The position numbers were made by a program, and so were the translations under genes. From positions 1 to 62,251 of the forward strand of contig JACRBG010000054.1 in assembly GCA_016234595.1 (NCBI GenBank): a stretch of 62,251 nucleotides of DNA. Direction: 5' to 3'. Of this stretch, positions 1 to 8,575 are shown one piece after another. The notes beneath the pieces were generated by a model. It worked only from the letters and a program-made list of their open reading frames with translations, was not told the origin of the DNA and did no database searches. This DNA comes from Chloroflexota bacterium. Its GTDB lineage: Bacteria; Chloroflexota; Anaerolineae; Aggregatilineales; J027. Position 1 is the stretch's first letter; each line of letters opens with the position of its first letter.

Positions 1-1
1 A

Positions 2-163
2 ATCCGCGTCGTCGAGCATCTCTTCCGCTGGTCTGAATGGCAAATCGCTACCTCCACTCACGAATACACCAAGACCAGTAGCTCGACCATCGAGTATCGT
101 GTCACCGTCAACCCCGGTGAAGAAGTTCAGATTGATTACACTGTCCACTATGAGTGGCAATAA
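2..163 (+). CDS. C-terminal end of a DUF4139-type protein (partial)
   Basis: The window opens inside a reading frame that stays open for 53 codons and stops with TAA at 161-163. The tail reads as beta strands with WQIATSTHEYTK, then IEYRVTVNPGEEVQIDYTVH and a final EW. A 'W.I..S...Y.K....IEYRV.V.PGEE....YTV.Y.W' ending is typical of the C-terminal strand pair of DUF4139 proteins, usually large, and often exported or surface-associated. The start and most of the protein lie upstream. The family call rests on this tail alone. A 10-bp hairpin follows the stop. Confidence 0.55.
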   Translation: MRVVEHLFRWSEWQIATSTHEYTKTSSSTIEYRVTVNPGEEVQIDYTVHYEWQ

Positions 164-191
164 CTCGTCGCAATAATTTGCAAATCTCTCA

Positions 192-225
192 AGGTGGGTA
201 GCATTGGATGAGACCCTACCCACCT
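192..225 (+). terminator. Perfect 10-bp hairpin after the DUF4139 gene
   Basis: AGGTGGGTAG (192-201) and CTACCCACCT (216-225) are exact inverted repeats around a 14-nt loop, starting 28 nt after the stop codon. No T-run follows, so this may be a transcript-end stabiliser or a weak terminator rather than a classic intrinsic terminator. Confidence 0.45.
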
Positions 226-324
226 CCGCCTAAATGCTGATTGCGTCCCATCCTAATTTGGCCTAAACTGAGTTTACCCAACGCACATTCATCAATATCT
301 GCCCAATCATATAAGGAGTGTCTA

Positions 325-1599
325 ATGCGTAAAGCACTTATCGCACTAGCGGTTCTGATTGTCGTCGGTGCATTCGTACCTTCGGCTTCAGCCCAACTAG
401 GTCAAAACAACCTCTGCAACAAGGCTACCGCCATTGAATATGGGGATAGCGCCACTGGCTCAATTGACAACTCAGCTTTTCTGGTTGGATTTTGCTTCGA
501 TGGCACGGCTGGCGACCAAGTAGTCATCTCGATGGAAGCCTCCAGCGGCACACTCGACCCCTACCTGCAACTGTCCGACAACACAGGCAATGACATCTAT
601 GCCTCAAACGATGATGCCGATGCCAATACTCGTAACGCCCAAATCGAATTTACCCTGACCACCACAGGTCAACACCTGATTATTGCTACCCGCTATGGTG
701 CCGATCAAGGCGATAGTACAGGTAATTTCAGTTTGACCTTAAGTGAAGGCGCCGGCAAAGGCACGACCAACACCACCGTTCCACCCAAAGGCCCTTCTAC
801 GTCCGAAGATCAGGTCGTGATTAACATTACCTGCGATACGGGTGAGCAAATCGTGGGCGGTGTCCAACTGTCCTTCATTGACGTCAATCCCGGCTTCTCC
901 TATACCGTAACTGCCGTCGGACTAGATGGCTTTGACCCAGTGGTCGCCGTCGAAACCCAACCCGGCGTTGGTACTTGCAATGACGATGCGAATGGCGCTG
1001 TGGGTAGTCAAATCGCCGTACCCGATGTCGGCAGCATCACAGCAGGTCGTGGTACAGCCCAAGTCCGTTTCACCAGTCCAGCACGCGGCAACCCCACCAA
1101 TATCAGCGTAGGTTCAGCCAATGGTGAAACAGGCCAATATGTGCTGGTAATTGAAGGCTTGGCGATTTCACCCGCCAGTGAATTAGATGGTTTCGCCCTG
1201 CGTGTACCCGATAGCGTGGCCGAAGATAATCTCTCGGTTTACATGATTAGCGAATATGCCGATCTTGATCCCTATCTTGAGCTATATCAAGGCGATGGGT
1301 TGACCCAAGCTTATGACACCGATGGCAATTTCTATGAAGATTCATTGGACTACAATAACCTCGAGTTCATCCTCTCATGTGATGACGCCGGGGTTAACGA
1401 TTGCTCCAATACACCTGCCTTCCCCGGTGGTGGTGTAGACATTGCTAACGGCTCGACCTATATCGCGGGTGATTATGATGCAGGGTTGCTCGTAACCCCC
1501 AATAGCAGCCTGCCAATGTTGTTCGTCTTTGGCTCCTACAGCGGTCAAACTGCTGGTCAATACGCCATCATGGTGCTAGGCACAGTTCCCGGTAACTAA
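325..1599 (+). CDS. Secreted protein with PPC-like beta domains
   Basis: The ATG at 325 is preceded by AAGGAG (313-318) and gives a 424-residue protein with a clear signal peptide (MRKALIALAVLIVVGAFVPSASA, written here in two parts: charged start MRK, then a hydrophobic core ending ASA). An upstream in-frame ATG-like extension lacks a ribosome site and would bury the signal. The mature part has several bacterial pre-peptidase C-terminal-like (PPC) beta-sandwich units: near residues 40-140 (FCFDGTAGDQVVISMEA, LDPYLQLSD, then NDDAD) and again near 270-420. Such domains are usually carried on exported proteins and bind calcium or protein partners; there is no enzyme domain here. The mature chain is acidic and low in lysine, as expected for an extracellular protein. 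A related but longer PPC-like protein lies at 42473-44644. Confidence 0.7.
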   Translation: MRKALIALAVLIVVGAFVPSASAQLGQNNLCNKATAIEYGDSATGSIDNSAFLVGFCFDGTAGDQVVISMEASSGTLDPYLQLSDNTGNDIYASNDDADANTRNAQIEFTLTTTGQHLIIATRYGADQGDSTGNFSLTLSEGAGKGTTNTTVPPKGPSTSEDQVVINITCDTGEQIVGGVQLSFIDVNPGFSYTVTAVGLDGFDPVVAVETQPGVGTCNDDANGAVGSQIAVPDVGSITAGRGTAQVRFTSPARGNPTNISVGSANGETGQYVLVIEGLAISPASELDGFALRVPDSVAEDNLSVYMISEYADLDPYLELYQGDGLTQAYDTDGNFYEDSLDYNNLEFILSCDDAGVNDCSNTPAFPGGGVDIANGSTYIAGDYDAGLLVTPNSSLPMLFVFGSYSGQTAGQYAIMVLGTVPGN

Positions 1600-1620
1600 A
1601 TCCAACTGCCTACAGCGACA

Positions 1621-1655
1621 AAAAAGACCCCAGTGCAAACTAGGGTCTTTTTATT
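1621..1655. terminator. Bidirectional intrinsic terminator
   Basis: AAAAAGACCC (1621-1630) pairs perfectly with GGGTCTTTTT (1643-1652) around a 12-nt loop. It has an A-run on one side and a T-run on the other. It sits between the convergent genes ending at 1599 and 1673, so it can serve both. Confidence 0.85.
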
Positions 1656-1672
1656 TCTCAATTTTTTAGTGA

Positions 1673-2275
1673 CTAGCGATTGTAGTACCAGTTCCGGCCA
1701 TAATAGCCACTGACGGTACGCGCTTCTACTGCCACCGATCCAGCGCTAACAAATGCCGCTGGCAGTGTTACCGTCACATAAAATTGCCCTGTTGCATCGC
1801 TGGTTGCGGTGAAATAGGGGGTGTAGGTCGTCCCGCCCAACGTTGTCAACCCAATGGTAATTTGGGTGTTACGCGGGAAGTTATAGCCACGCAACTCAAA
1901 TTTTTGCCCAAGGGTCACACTAGGAAAGAAAATACGGGGTTCAGTCGTAGGGCCAAAAGGATTACCCGGATAGAGGGTAATCGGGCCACCTGTCGCTGGT
2001 GGAACATACGGGCCGCCCGTTGCTGGAACGGTTGGGCCAGACACGCACAACACCTGCCCTGCATAAACATAATTCGGATTGACAATCCCGTTCCATTGGG
2101 CCAGCACCGTCCACGAGACATTATAGAGCAAGCCAATCCGGAACAAATTTTGTCCCGCTTGCACCACATGGGTTTGGGTGCAATTACTTTGAGCAGAGGC
2201 TTTTCCAGTCGGAGCAAAAGCCATTGCCATTCCAACGACTAATGCCAGTAAAATGACTAAACGAAGCAAACGCAT
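1673..2275 (-). CDS. Secreted LysM-domain protein
   Basis: Start ATG at 2275 is preceded by AAAGGGG at a 9-nt distance; a longer frame adds eight residues without a better site. The 200-residue product has a signal peptide ending GKASAQ, then one LysM domain near residues 30-80 (THVVQAGQNLFRIGLLYNVS ... NYVYAGQVLCVSG). LysM binds peptidoglycan or chitin-like glycans. A cysteine before and one inside the LysM end (NCTQ, VLCV) could pair as a disulfide. The C-terminal ~100 residues look like a beta-sandwich (FELRGYNFPRNTQITIGL), similar to IPT/Ig-like folds. It lies 30 nt downstream of the LysM L,D-transpeptidase gene on the same strand, so both are probably co-transcribed and act on the cell envelope. 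Confidence 0.75.
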   Translation of the reverse strand: MRLLRLVILLALVVGMAMAFAPTGKASAQSNCTQTHVVQAGQNLFRIGLLYNVSWTVLAQWNGIVNPNYVYAGQVLCVSGPTVPATGGPYVPPATGGPITLYPGNPFGPTTEPRIFFPSVTLGQKFELRGYNFPRNTQITIGLTTLGGTTYTPYFTATSDATGQFYVTVTLPAAFVSAGSVAVEARTVSGYYGRNWYYNR

Positions 2276-2305
2276 AGGTTCAGACCCCTTTCTAATCACA
2301 GAGTA

Positions 2306-3463
2306 TTAATAATTCACTTGGACAGGCGTTCCAACCTCCGCCCAATCAAAAAACCACAGCGCTTCAGGCGTCGGCAAATTGACACAACCATGACTCATCG
2401 GCTGACCAAAATTATTGTGCCAATAAGTGCCATGAATAGCATAGCCCTGGTAAAAATACATCACCCATGGCACACCGGGCAGATAATAGCCGGGGCCAGA
2501 CATCGTTTGGGAATTGAGCTTCCAATAGATACGATAATCACCTGTAACAGTAGGGGTTCCCGGCAGGCCTGTCGAGACCGTCACCGCCCGCATCAATACG
2601 CCATTTTCATAGGCATAAATGCGTTGTTCGCTCAAATTAACGATAATTTGTTTGCCATTCGTGATGGTCGGTGCAGGTGCTGAAGGAACGCCCCCTGTTG
2701 GAACAAAGTTCGTCCCGGCTGGGTCATCTTGGGCTGGAATTATCAGTTGTTGACCTGCATAAATCTGATTGGGGTTCTGCAAATTATTCGCCCGCGCAAT
2801 AGTCGTCCAACGCAATCCGTACAATCGCGCAATCGAGGCCAAATGTTCCCCAATTTGCACCACATGGGTACGTTCTGTACCAGTCGTCGCCGGGGCATTT
2901 TGCACAATCGTCGGCCCTGCGACAGCGGCACTCCCCGGTGCAGCCGCGCCATTCACCACCAAACGTTGTCCTGCAAAAATGGTATTGGGGTCAGTCAGAT
3001 TATTCCACGTGGCTAAATCTTGCCATGCCACCCCATATTGTTGCGCGATGCTCGCCAGTGTCTGACCCGGTTGCACAATATGAATCAAAGCTGAGTCCGC
3101 CGGAGCAGGATTAGAGGCCACTGCAACAGGGTCGCTGGTGGTTATAGTAGGCGCGGTATTGACTGGCGCGGCAGGCCCACTACCGGGAGCCGGAATCACC
3201 AGCACTTGACCCACATAAATTCGAGTAGGATCAGTAATTCCATTTGCTGCCGCCAATTGATCCACTGTCAACCCATAACGCAGAGCGATACGAAATAAAT
3301 TTTCACCGCTTTGCACTGTATAGGTTTGACCACCATCTTGGGCATCGGAAATACGTGGCCGCGCCAATGGAATTGTCACCACCAACACCACAATCAACAG
3401 CAGTGGGATGACACGCCAGCATTTGAATGAGTTCTTCAATGGGGTACTTTCTGGAAATCGCAT
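2306..3463 (-). CDS. L,D-transpeptidase (YkuD) with three LysM domains
   Basis: Start ATG 3463 has AGGGGAG seven bases upstream; the frame is open further upstream but without a ribosome site. The 385-residue protein has an N-terminal membrane anchor or signal (about residues 16-38), then three LysM repeats near 45-92, 128-174 and 201-248, each ending in the 'N..IY/FAGQ.L.I' pattern, then a YkuD catalytic domain near 270-385. The catalytic motif is visible: HGTYWHNNFG followed by SHGCVN, with the nucleophilic Cys and the His. YkuD enzymes form 3-3 cross-links in peptidoglycan or attach proteins to it, and LysM holds the enzyme on the wall. It is the first gene of a minus-strand pair with the LysM protein downstream. 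Confidence 0.9.
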   Translation of the reverse strand: MRFPESTPLKNSFKCWRVIPLLLIVVLVVTIPLARPRISDAQDGGQTYTVQSGENLFRIALRYGLTVDQLAAANGITDPTRIYVGQVLVIPAPGSGPAAPVNTAPTITTSDPVAVASNPAPADSALIHIVQPGQTLASIAQQYGVAWQDLATWNNLTDPNTIFAGQRLVVNGAAAPGSAAVAGPTIVQNAPATTGTERTHVVQIGEHLASIARLYGLRWTTIARANNLQNPNQIYAGQQLIIPAQDDPAGTNFVPTGGVPSAPAPTITNGKQIIVNLSEQRIYAYENGVLMRAVTVSTGLPGTPTVTGDYRIYWKLNSQTMSGPGYYLPGVPWVMYFYQGYAIHGTYWHNNFGQPMSHGCVNLPTPEALWFFDWAEVGTPVQVNY

Positions 3464-3607
3464 TAAACCACTCCCCTGCGCATAAATGAATCTATCTATT
3501 ATGTTACTAAGACTAAGCGTGATTGTATAGCAACTTTTACCCACCGCCACCATCGGCTTTGACAAAGTATGATTGGTCAGGTTAACCAACCTTTACTATC
3601 GCACGGG

Positions 3608-3635
3608 TTGACATTTTATGCAACAAGAGTAGACT
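3608..3635 (+). promoter_or_regulatory. Probable sigma-70 promoter of the ArsR-type gene
   Basis: A perfect -35 TTGACA (3608-3613) and a -10-like TAGACT (3630-3635) are spaced 16 bp apart, just upstream of the inverted repeats at 3645-3676 and 58 bp before the start codon of the regulator. Confidence 0.6.
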
Positions 3636-3644
3636 AGGACACGA

Positions 3645-3676
3645 ATATGCAAATTTCTGCATATTTGCATATATGC
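3645..3676. promoter_or_regulatory. Tandem palindromes, probable ArsR-type operator
   Basis: ATATGCA (3645-3651) and TGCATAT (3658-3664) form an exact inverted repeat with a 6-bp spacer. They are followed at once by the 10-bp palindrome GCATATATGC (3667-3676). The elements share the ATATGCA core. They lie between the promoter and the start codon, the usual place of an ArsR/SmtB operator, so autoregulation of the regulator and the ABC exporter genes is the natural inference. Confidence 0.6.
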
Positions 3677-3692
3677 GATTCTGGGAGTAACA

Positions 3693-4817
3693 ATGGAACT
3701 GATCGCAATCTCCCCTAAAGTGAATATTCAATTTCGTGTCACCCTGTTGCACGACTTGTTAACGATTATTGGTTTGCTTCCCAATGCGGAACGTTTTGAA
3801 GGTCTCAGCGATTGGCTGCGCAACATAGCAACCCATATAGATACGCAAGACCGTGACATCCTGCGTCCGGTTCATATGCTGGTCATTTTTGCGAGCGGGA
3901 TGCAAGCCCATCTGATTGATAGCATCCCCGCCCATAACCAAGCTGACACTGATTTTGATGCGCTTTATAAACACTTAAAAAATCTTGATGTCAAGGCGCT
4001 GCAACAAGCCACCCTGAAGGCTTTTGAAGAGCAATTAGTGCGAATGGACGTGATTGGGAAAGACACGCGGTTGCCCAACAGTGTCGCCCCACTTGCCAAA
4101 TTAGTAGATAAAATGCAGCAGGCTCGCGAAGAACAATGGCAAGCCCCACCTGCCCCACTCTATCCCGAAACCTTTGCCCAATTACTGCTAGATGCCACCG
4201 CCATTCATCAGCATCTACTGGCCGCCATCCAACACACTTGGCAGCGATTCTATGCCGAACGTGCCGCTGAGGACTTGCCGCAAAAAATGGCCGCTGTCGA
4301 ATATCACGCTACTCAAAACTATGCCCCCGATGTCGCCACCATTTTTCGGGCGGTCTCCGGGCGCACCCCCACCCCATGGCTAAGTGAAAATGCTGCCCGT
4401 TTTAAACAAGTCGAATTGATTCCCTGCTGCCATTTAGGAACATACGTAACCTTGTTTGCATTAGGGGATAGGTTGTGGATTGGGTTTAATGCCAATCTTG
4501 CCCCGCTGGTATCGGGGGATTCGGCCAGCACTCAACAGCCCATCATCAATTTGTATCCTGCCATGAAAGCCTTAGCGGATGAAGCCCGACTGAAAATCGT
4601 GGCGTTTTTGGCGCAGCATGGCGAAAGTAATGTGGGCGACATTGCGGATGCCATGAATTTGACACAATCAACGGCCTCCCGCCATCTGAGTCTATTGGCA
4701 AAAACCGATATTTTGCAGATGCGGCGCGATGGGGCCATGCGCTATTACAAAGTCAGCCCACCCGCCCTCTACGAGATCGCCCATAGCTTAACAGGATTAG
4801 CCGAGCAGAATCCATAG
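3693..4817 (+). CDS. ArsR-family winged-helix regulator with large N-terminal domain
   Basis: The 374-residue protein starts at ATG 3693 after GGGAG. The last ~90 residues are an ArsR-type winged helix: MKALADEARLKIVAFLAQHG, then the recognition helix region (MNLTQSTASRHLSLL), then the wing (DGAMRYYKVS). The first ~280 residues are an unrecognised, mostly helical domain, far larger than in classic ~100-residue ArsR proteins; it may sense a ligand. No CxC metal site of the ArsR/SmtB type is visible. The gene is followed after 49 bp by two ABC exporter genes on the same strand and preceded by tandem palindromes. A local repressor of the exporter is the best reading; the inducer is unknown. Confidence 0.75.
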   Translation: MELIAISPKVNIQFRVTLLHDLLTIIGLLPNAERFEGLSDWLRNIATHIDTQDRDILRPVHMLVIFASGMQAHLIDSIPAHNQADTDFDALYKHLKNLDVKALQQATLKAFEEQLVRMDVIGKDTRLPNSVAPLAKLVDKMQQAREEQWQAPPAPLYPETFAQLLLDATAIHQHLLAAIQHTWQRFYAERAAEDLPQKMAAVEYHATQNYAPDVATIFRAVSGRTPTPWLSENAARFKQVELIPCCHLGTYVTLFALGDRLWIGFNANLAPLVSGDSASTQQPIINLYPAMKALADEARLKIVAFLAQHGESNVGDIADAMNLTQSTASRHLSLLAKTDILQMRRDGAMRYYKVSPPALYEIAHSLTGLAEQNP

Positions 4818-4866
4818 AACCCGCCCATAATCCCAGTGTCTATCGCATCGTGTCAAGGAGTCACAC

Positions 4867-6708
4867 TTGAGTAATTTCGCCGTCTGGAAACGCTTAATGG
4901 GGTATATGCGCCCCTATTGGAAATGGACATCTATCGCCCTCTTTGGCATCGTCGGGGGTTCGATACTAGCGATTACCATCCCCAGCTTGTTGCGCTGGGT
5001 GATTGATGTGGGTGTCGAAAAAGACGATCAATCTTTCATGCTCAGGGCCGGGTTGTTAGTGGTCGGGCTGGGCTTGGTGCGTGGTTTCACAGGTTTTTGC
5101 GCCCGTTTTTTTGGCGAACGACTCTCCCATCACATCGCCTACGATGTCCGCAATCAGCTTTACAACAAGGTCCAGCATCTCCATTTTGGCTATCACGATA
5201 AAACTCAAACGGGTATGCTCATTACTCGCGCCATCAGTGATGTGGATGAAATGCAGCGTTATTTCGCCAATGGGCTTTTGGACGGCCTAAGCACCATGAT
5301 TCTCCTAGTCGGTGTCGTAGTAGTCATGTTTATCAGCAGTCCGCCACTGGCTGTCATCGCCCTGTTGCCAATTGTGCCACTGATTTTCATGTCAAAGAGT
5401 TACGCCGAACGCCTTGACCCCCAGTGGAAAAAAGTGATGGAGCATGTCCAAAATCTAAGCGAGCATCTCCAGCAAAACGCGGTAGGGGCGCAGGTTGTGC
5501 GAGCATTCGCCCGTGAAAAATATGAACTCAAAAAATTTGAAGAGGAAAATGCCAAGCTGTTCACTGACCAACTCCGATCGGTCAATCTGTGGACGACCTA
5601 TATGCCCATCAGCAATTTTGTGATCGCGTGCTGCGTCGCCATGACCCTGTTTGTTGGTGGTCTGATGGAACGCAGTCATGTTGCGGGTGTCACCGTGGGT
5701 ATGGTTGCGGCCTTCAACGCCTATATCCTGCTGATTGGTCAACCCGTGCGTTTTCTAGGCTTTGTCATCTTGTTATTCACCCAAGCGGTCACCAGCAGTC
5801 GGCGTGTCTTTGAAATCATGGATGTGCCCATCGAAATTGATGATGACCCAAATGCCCAAGCTATGCCTGCCATTCAAGGCTATGTCAATTTTGAAAATGT
5901 CTCGTTCGCCTATGACTCCGAGCCTGTCCTCAAAAATATCAATATTGAAGCCAAGCCCGGTCAGGTGATAGCACTGTTAGGTCAAACCGGTTCTGGCAAA
6001 AGCAGTCTCATCAACCTCATCCCGCGTTTCTACGATGTAACCGCAGGCCGCGTGACCATTGACGGCATTGATATTCGCGATGTGCGGCTCTCAACTTTAC
6101 GTCCCCAAATTGGCATTGTGTTGCAAGAATCAGTGCTGTTTTCCGCCACCATCCGTGAAAATATCGCCTATGGGCGGCCCGACATCAGCATGGATGAAAT
6201 CATCACCGCTGCCAAAGCCGCCAATGCCCACGATTTTATTTTGGAATTCCCACAGGGCTATGAAACCGAGATCGGGGAACGTGGGGTGACATTATCGGGC
6301 GGGCAACGTCAGCGAGTCGCCATCGCCCGTGCCCTATTGGTTAACCCACGCATTCTGATTTTAGATGACTCGACCAGTAGTGTGGATACCCGCACCGAAT
6401 ACCTAATTCAAGAAGCTCTGAATCGCTTGATGGAAGGGCGTACCACTTTTGTCATTGCCCAACGTCTGACAACGGTTCAAAATGCCGATCAGATTTTGGT
6501 TTTGAATCGTGGCGAGATTGCCGAACGCGGCACCCATCATGAATTACTGGCAAAAAACGGCCTCTATGCCGAAATCTATCAGTTGCAACTGGCCGATCAA
6601 GAACGGCTCAAGCACGAACTCATGGCGCTCGGTGGGCTCTTAGAACGAGATAATGTGCGCTCAACGGACAAGATCAAAGTCCGCGTACCCCAAATGAGCA
6701 GTAGCTAA
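4867..6708 (+). CDS. ABC exporter half-transporter, degenerate-NBD subunit
   Basis: A TTG start at 4867 follows AAGGAG by six bases. The 613-residue protein has a six-helix ABC type-1 exporter domain (residues ~15-305) and a nucleotide-binding domain (~335-575). Walker A is GQTGSGKSS, the signature is LSGGQRQR. The residue after Walker B that should be a catalytic Glu is Asp (LILDDSTSS), and the H-loop His is Gln (VIAQRL). These changes mark the non-hydrolysing site of a heterodimeric exporter such as BmrCD or TM287/288. The partner gene follows 24 bp later and has the complementary pattern. Likely role is drug, lipid or peptide export at the cytoplasmic membrane, under the upstream ArsR-type regulator; the substrate cannot be read from sequence. 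Confidence 0.9.
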   Translation: MSNFAVWKRLMGYMRPYWKWTSIALFGIVGGSILAITIPSLLRWVIDVGVEKDDQSFMLRAGLLVVGLGLVRGFTGFCARFFGERLSHHIAYDVRNQLYNKVQHLHFGYHDKTQTGMLITRAISDVDEMQRYFANGLLDGLSTMILLVGVVVVMFISSPPLAVIALLPIVPLIFMSKSYAERLDPQWKKVMEHVQNLSEHLQQNAVGAQVVRAFAREKYELKKFEEENAKLFTDQLRSVNLWTTYMPISNFVIACCVAMTLFVGGLMERSHVAGVTVGMVAAFNAYILLIGQPVRFLGFVILLFTQAVTSSRRVFEIMDVPIEIDDDPNAQAMPAIQGYVNFENVSFAYDSEPVLKNINIEAKPGQVIALLGQTGSGKSSLINLIPRFYDVTAGRVTIDGIDIRDVRLSTLRPQIGIVLQESVLFSATIRENIAYGRPDISMDEIITAAKAANAHDFILEFPQGYETEIGERGVTLSGGQRQRVAIARALLVNPRILILDDSTSSVDTRTEYLIQEALNRLMEGRTTFVIAQRLTTVQNADQILVLNRGEIAERGTHHELLAKNGLYAEIYQLQLADQERLKHELMALGGLLERDNVRSTDKIKVRVPQMSSS

Positions 6709-6732
6709 CTTTATCGGAAGGAACGGAAATCA

Positions 6733-8556
6733 ATGGCACTATCACAAGCAGCATCCGAGGCCGGTAAAGGTTTCGACTGGCAAGTTACCAAACGCCTCTT
6801 TAGTTATCTCAAGCCCTACAAAAAAAATGTCGTCATCGCGTTCATATCCATGATGTTTGTGGTTATCGCCAACATCATGGGGCCACCACTGATCGGGTGG
6901 GCGGTGGATGAGGGTATCCGTAAAGGCAATATGTCATTAGTAGGCGCGGGTGTCTTTGGCTATCTGATGGTTCAAGGGCTTGGCTTCTTGGGCTTCCGCA
7001 TCCAACTGGTGAACATGGCCTATGCCGGACAGCGTATCATCGAGAAATTACGCAACGAGCTATTTGAGAAAATCCAATATTTCTCAATGTCGTTCTTTTC
7101 CAATTATGAAACGGGCCGTCTCATCGCCCGGGTCATCAGCGACGTCAGTGTGCTACGCGAAGCCATCACCTTTGCGGTAGTCGGCACAGTCCGCGAAATG
7201 TTGATTCTCGTTGGCATCCTCATCTCGATGTCGGTGATTAATCTCACCCTAACTGGGGTGGCGCTGGTCGTGCTGGTGGTGTTGATTACCATCGCCAATT
7301 TCTGGCGCATTTTTGCCCGCAAAGCCTATATCCGGGTGCGCGAAACTAATGCCATCGTCAATGCCGAGCTTTCGGAAGCCTTTAATGGTGTGCGTGTGAC
7401 TCAAGCCTTTGCTCGCGAAGGTTATAATTATGACCGCTTCACCTCCAAGATTGACTACAACAATCGTGAGGCGAATGTGGCAGCAGCGCGTATCAGTGGC
7501 TTTTTCTTCCCCAGCATCGAACTAGTCGGTGGCGTGGCGACGGGTGCAATGATTTATGTCGGCGGTACGCTCGTCCTAAAGCATCAACTTTCAGTTTTTA
7601 CTCTCCTAACTTTTGTCCTCTACATTGACGAGTTTTTCTTCCCGATCCGTATGTTGGCCCAGCGGTATAATGTCTTCCAAGCAGTCATGGCCGCCGGGGA
7701 TAAAATTTTCACCCTACTCGATACCCCACTTGAGATTCAGGATGCCCCAGATGCTACCGAGTTACCCCAAATTGAAGGGCATGTCAAATTTGAGAATGTC
7801 GAATTTCGTTATAGTGACGGCGAAATGGTGCTCAAAGGGGTCAATCTGGATGTGCCCGCCGGATCAACCGTTGCATTAGTCGGGCATACCGGCGCGGGTA
7901 AAAGCACCATCATCAAACTGGTAACCCGTTTTTACGACATTACCAGTGGTTCATTGACCATTGATGGTCATGATGTCCGCCACGTCACTCAAGAAAGCCT
8001 GCGCCGCCAGATGGGGGTGGTGCTGCAAGAAACCCACCTATTTTCGGGCACGGTGATGGAGAATATTCGTTATGGCCGCTTGGATGCGTCAGACGAGGAA
8101 GTGATAGACGCTGCCAAAGCGGTGGGTGCACACGACTTTATCATGCGTTTGGAAAACGGGTATAATACCGAGGTTCGTGAAGGGGGTTCACTGCTTTCGG
8201 CTGGTCAGCGCCAGTTATTGGCCTTTGCCCGTGCCTTGCTAGCCGACCCGCGTATCCTAATCTTGGATGAGGCGACCAGCAGCATTGACACCCAAACCGA
8301 AAAAATCATTCAAAATGCCCTTGAGCGACTCTTAAAAGGGCGCACCAGTTTTGTGATTGCCCATCGGCTCAGTACCATTACCAATGCCGATTTGATCGTG
8401 GTCATTAATCATGGTGAAATTATTGAACAAGGGTCGCACGAAGCCCTATTGAAGCAAGGCGGCGCTTATCGTGATCTCTATACCATGGCCTATGCTCGCC
8501 CACTGGAAGATTTGAAGAGCGAGATGGCATCGGAGGTTACAACCGCCGCCGACTAA
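6733..8556 (+). CDS. ABC exporter half-transporter, catalytic-NBD subunit
   Basis: ATG 6733 follows GGAAGGAACGG. The 607-residue protein has a type-1 exporter membrane domain (~20-320) and an NBD (~350-590). It keeps Walker A (GHTGAGKST), the catalytic Glu (LILDEATSS) and the H-loop His (VIAHRLS), but its signature is LLSAGQRQLL, with Ala in place of the first conserved Gly. In a heterodimer the signature of this subunit faces the Walker A/B of the partner, so both sets of changes fall in the same, degenerate site. That fits co-evolution with the gene just upstream and argues for an obligate heterodimer. Confidence 0.9.
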   Translation: MALSQAASEAGKGFDWQVTKRLFSYLKPYKKNVVIAFISMMFVVIANIMGPPLIGWAVDEGIRKGNMSLVGAGVFGYLMVQGLGFLGFRIQLVNMAYAGQRIIEKLRNELFEKIQYFSMSFFSNYETGRLIARVISDVSVLREAITFAVVGTVREMLILVGILISMSVINLTLTGVALVVLVVLITIANFWRIFARKAYIRVRETNAIVNAELSEAFNGVRVTQAFAREGYNYDRFTSKIDYNNREANVAAARISGFFFPSIELVGGVATGAMIYVGGTLVLKHQLSVFTLLTFVLYIDEFFFPIRMLAQRYNVFQAVMAAGDKIFTLLDTPLEIQDAPDATELPQIEGHVKFENVEFRYSDGEMVLKGVNLDVPAGSTVALVGHTGAGKSTIIKLVTRFYDITSGSLTIDGHDVRHVTQESLRRQMGVVLQETHLFSGTVMENIRYGRLDASDEEVIDAAKAVGAHDFIMRLENGYNTEVREGGSLLSAGQRQLLAFARALLADPRILILDEATSSIDTQTEKIIQNALERLLKGRTSFVIAHRLSTITNADLIVVINHGEIIEQGSHEALLKQGGAYRDLYTMAYARPLEDLKSEMASEVTTAAD

Positions 8557-8575
8557 ACACGAGTGAGCAGAAACT

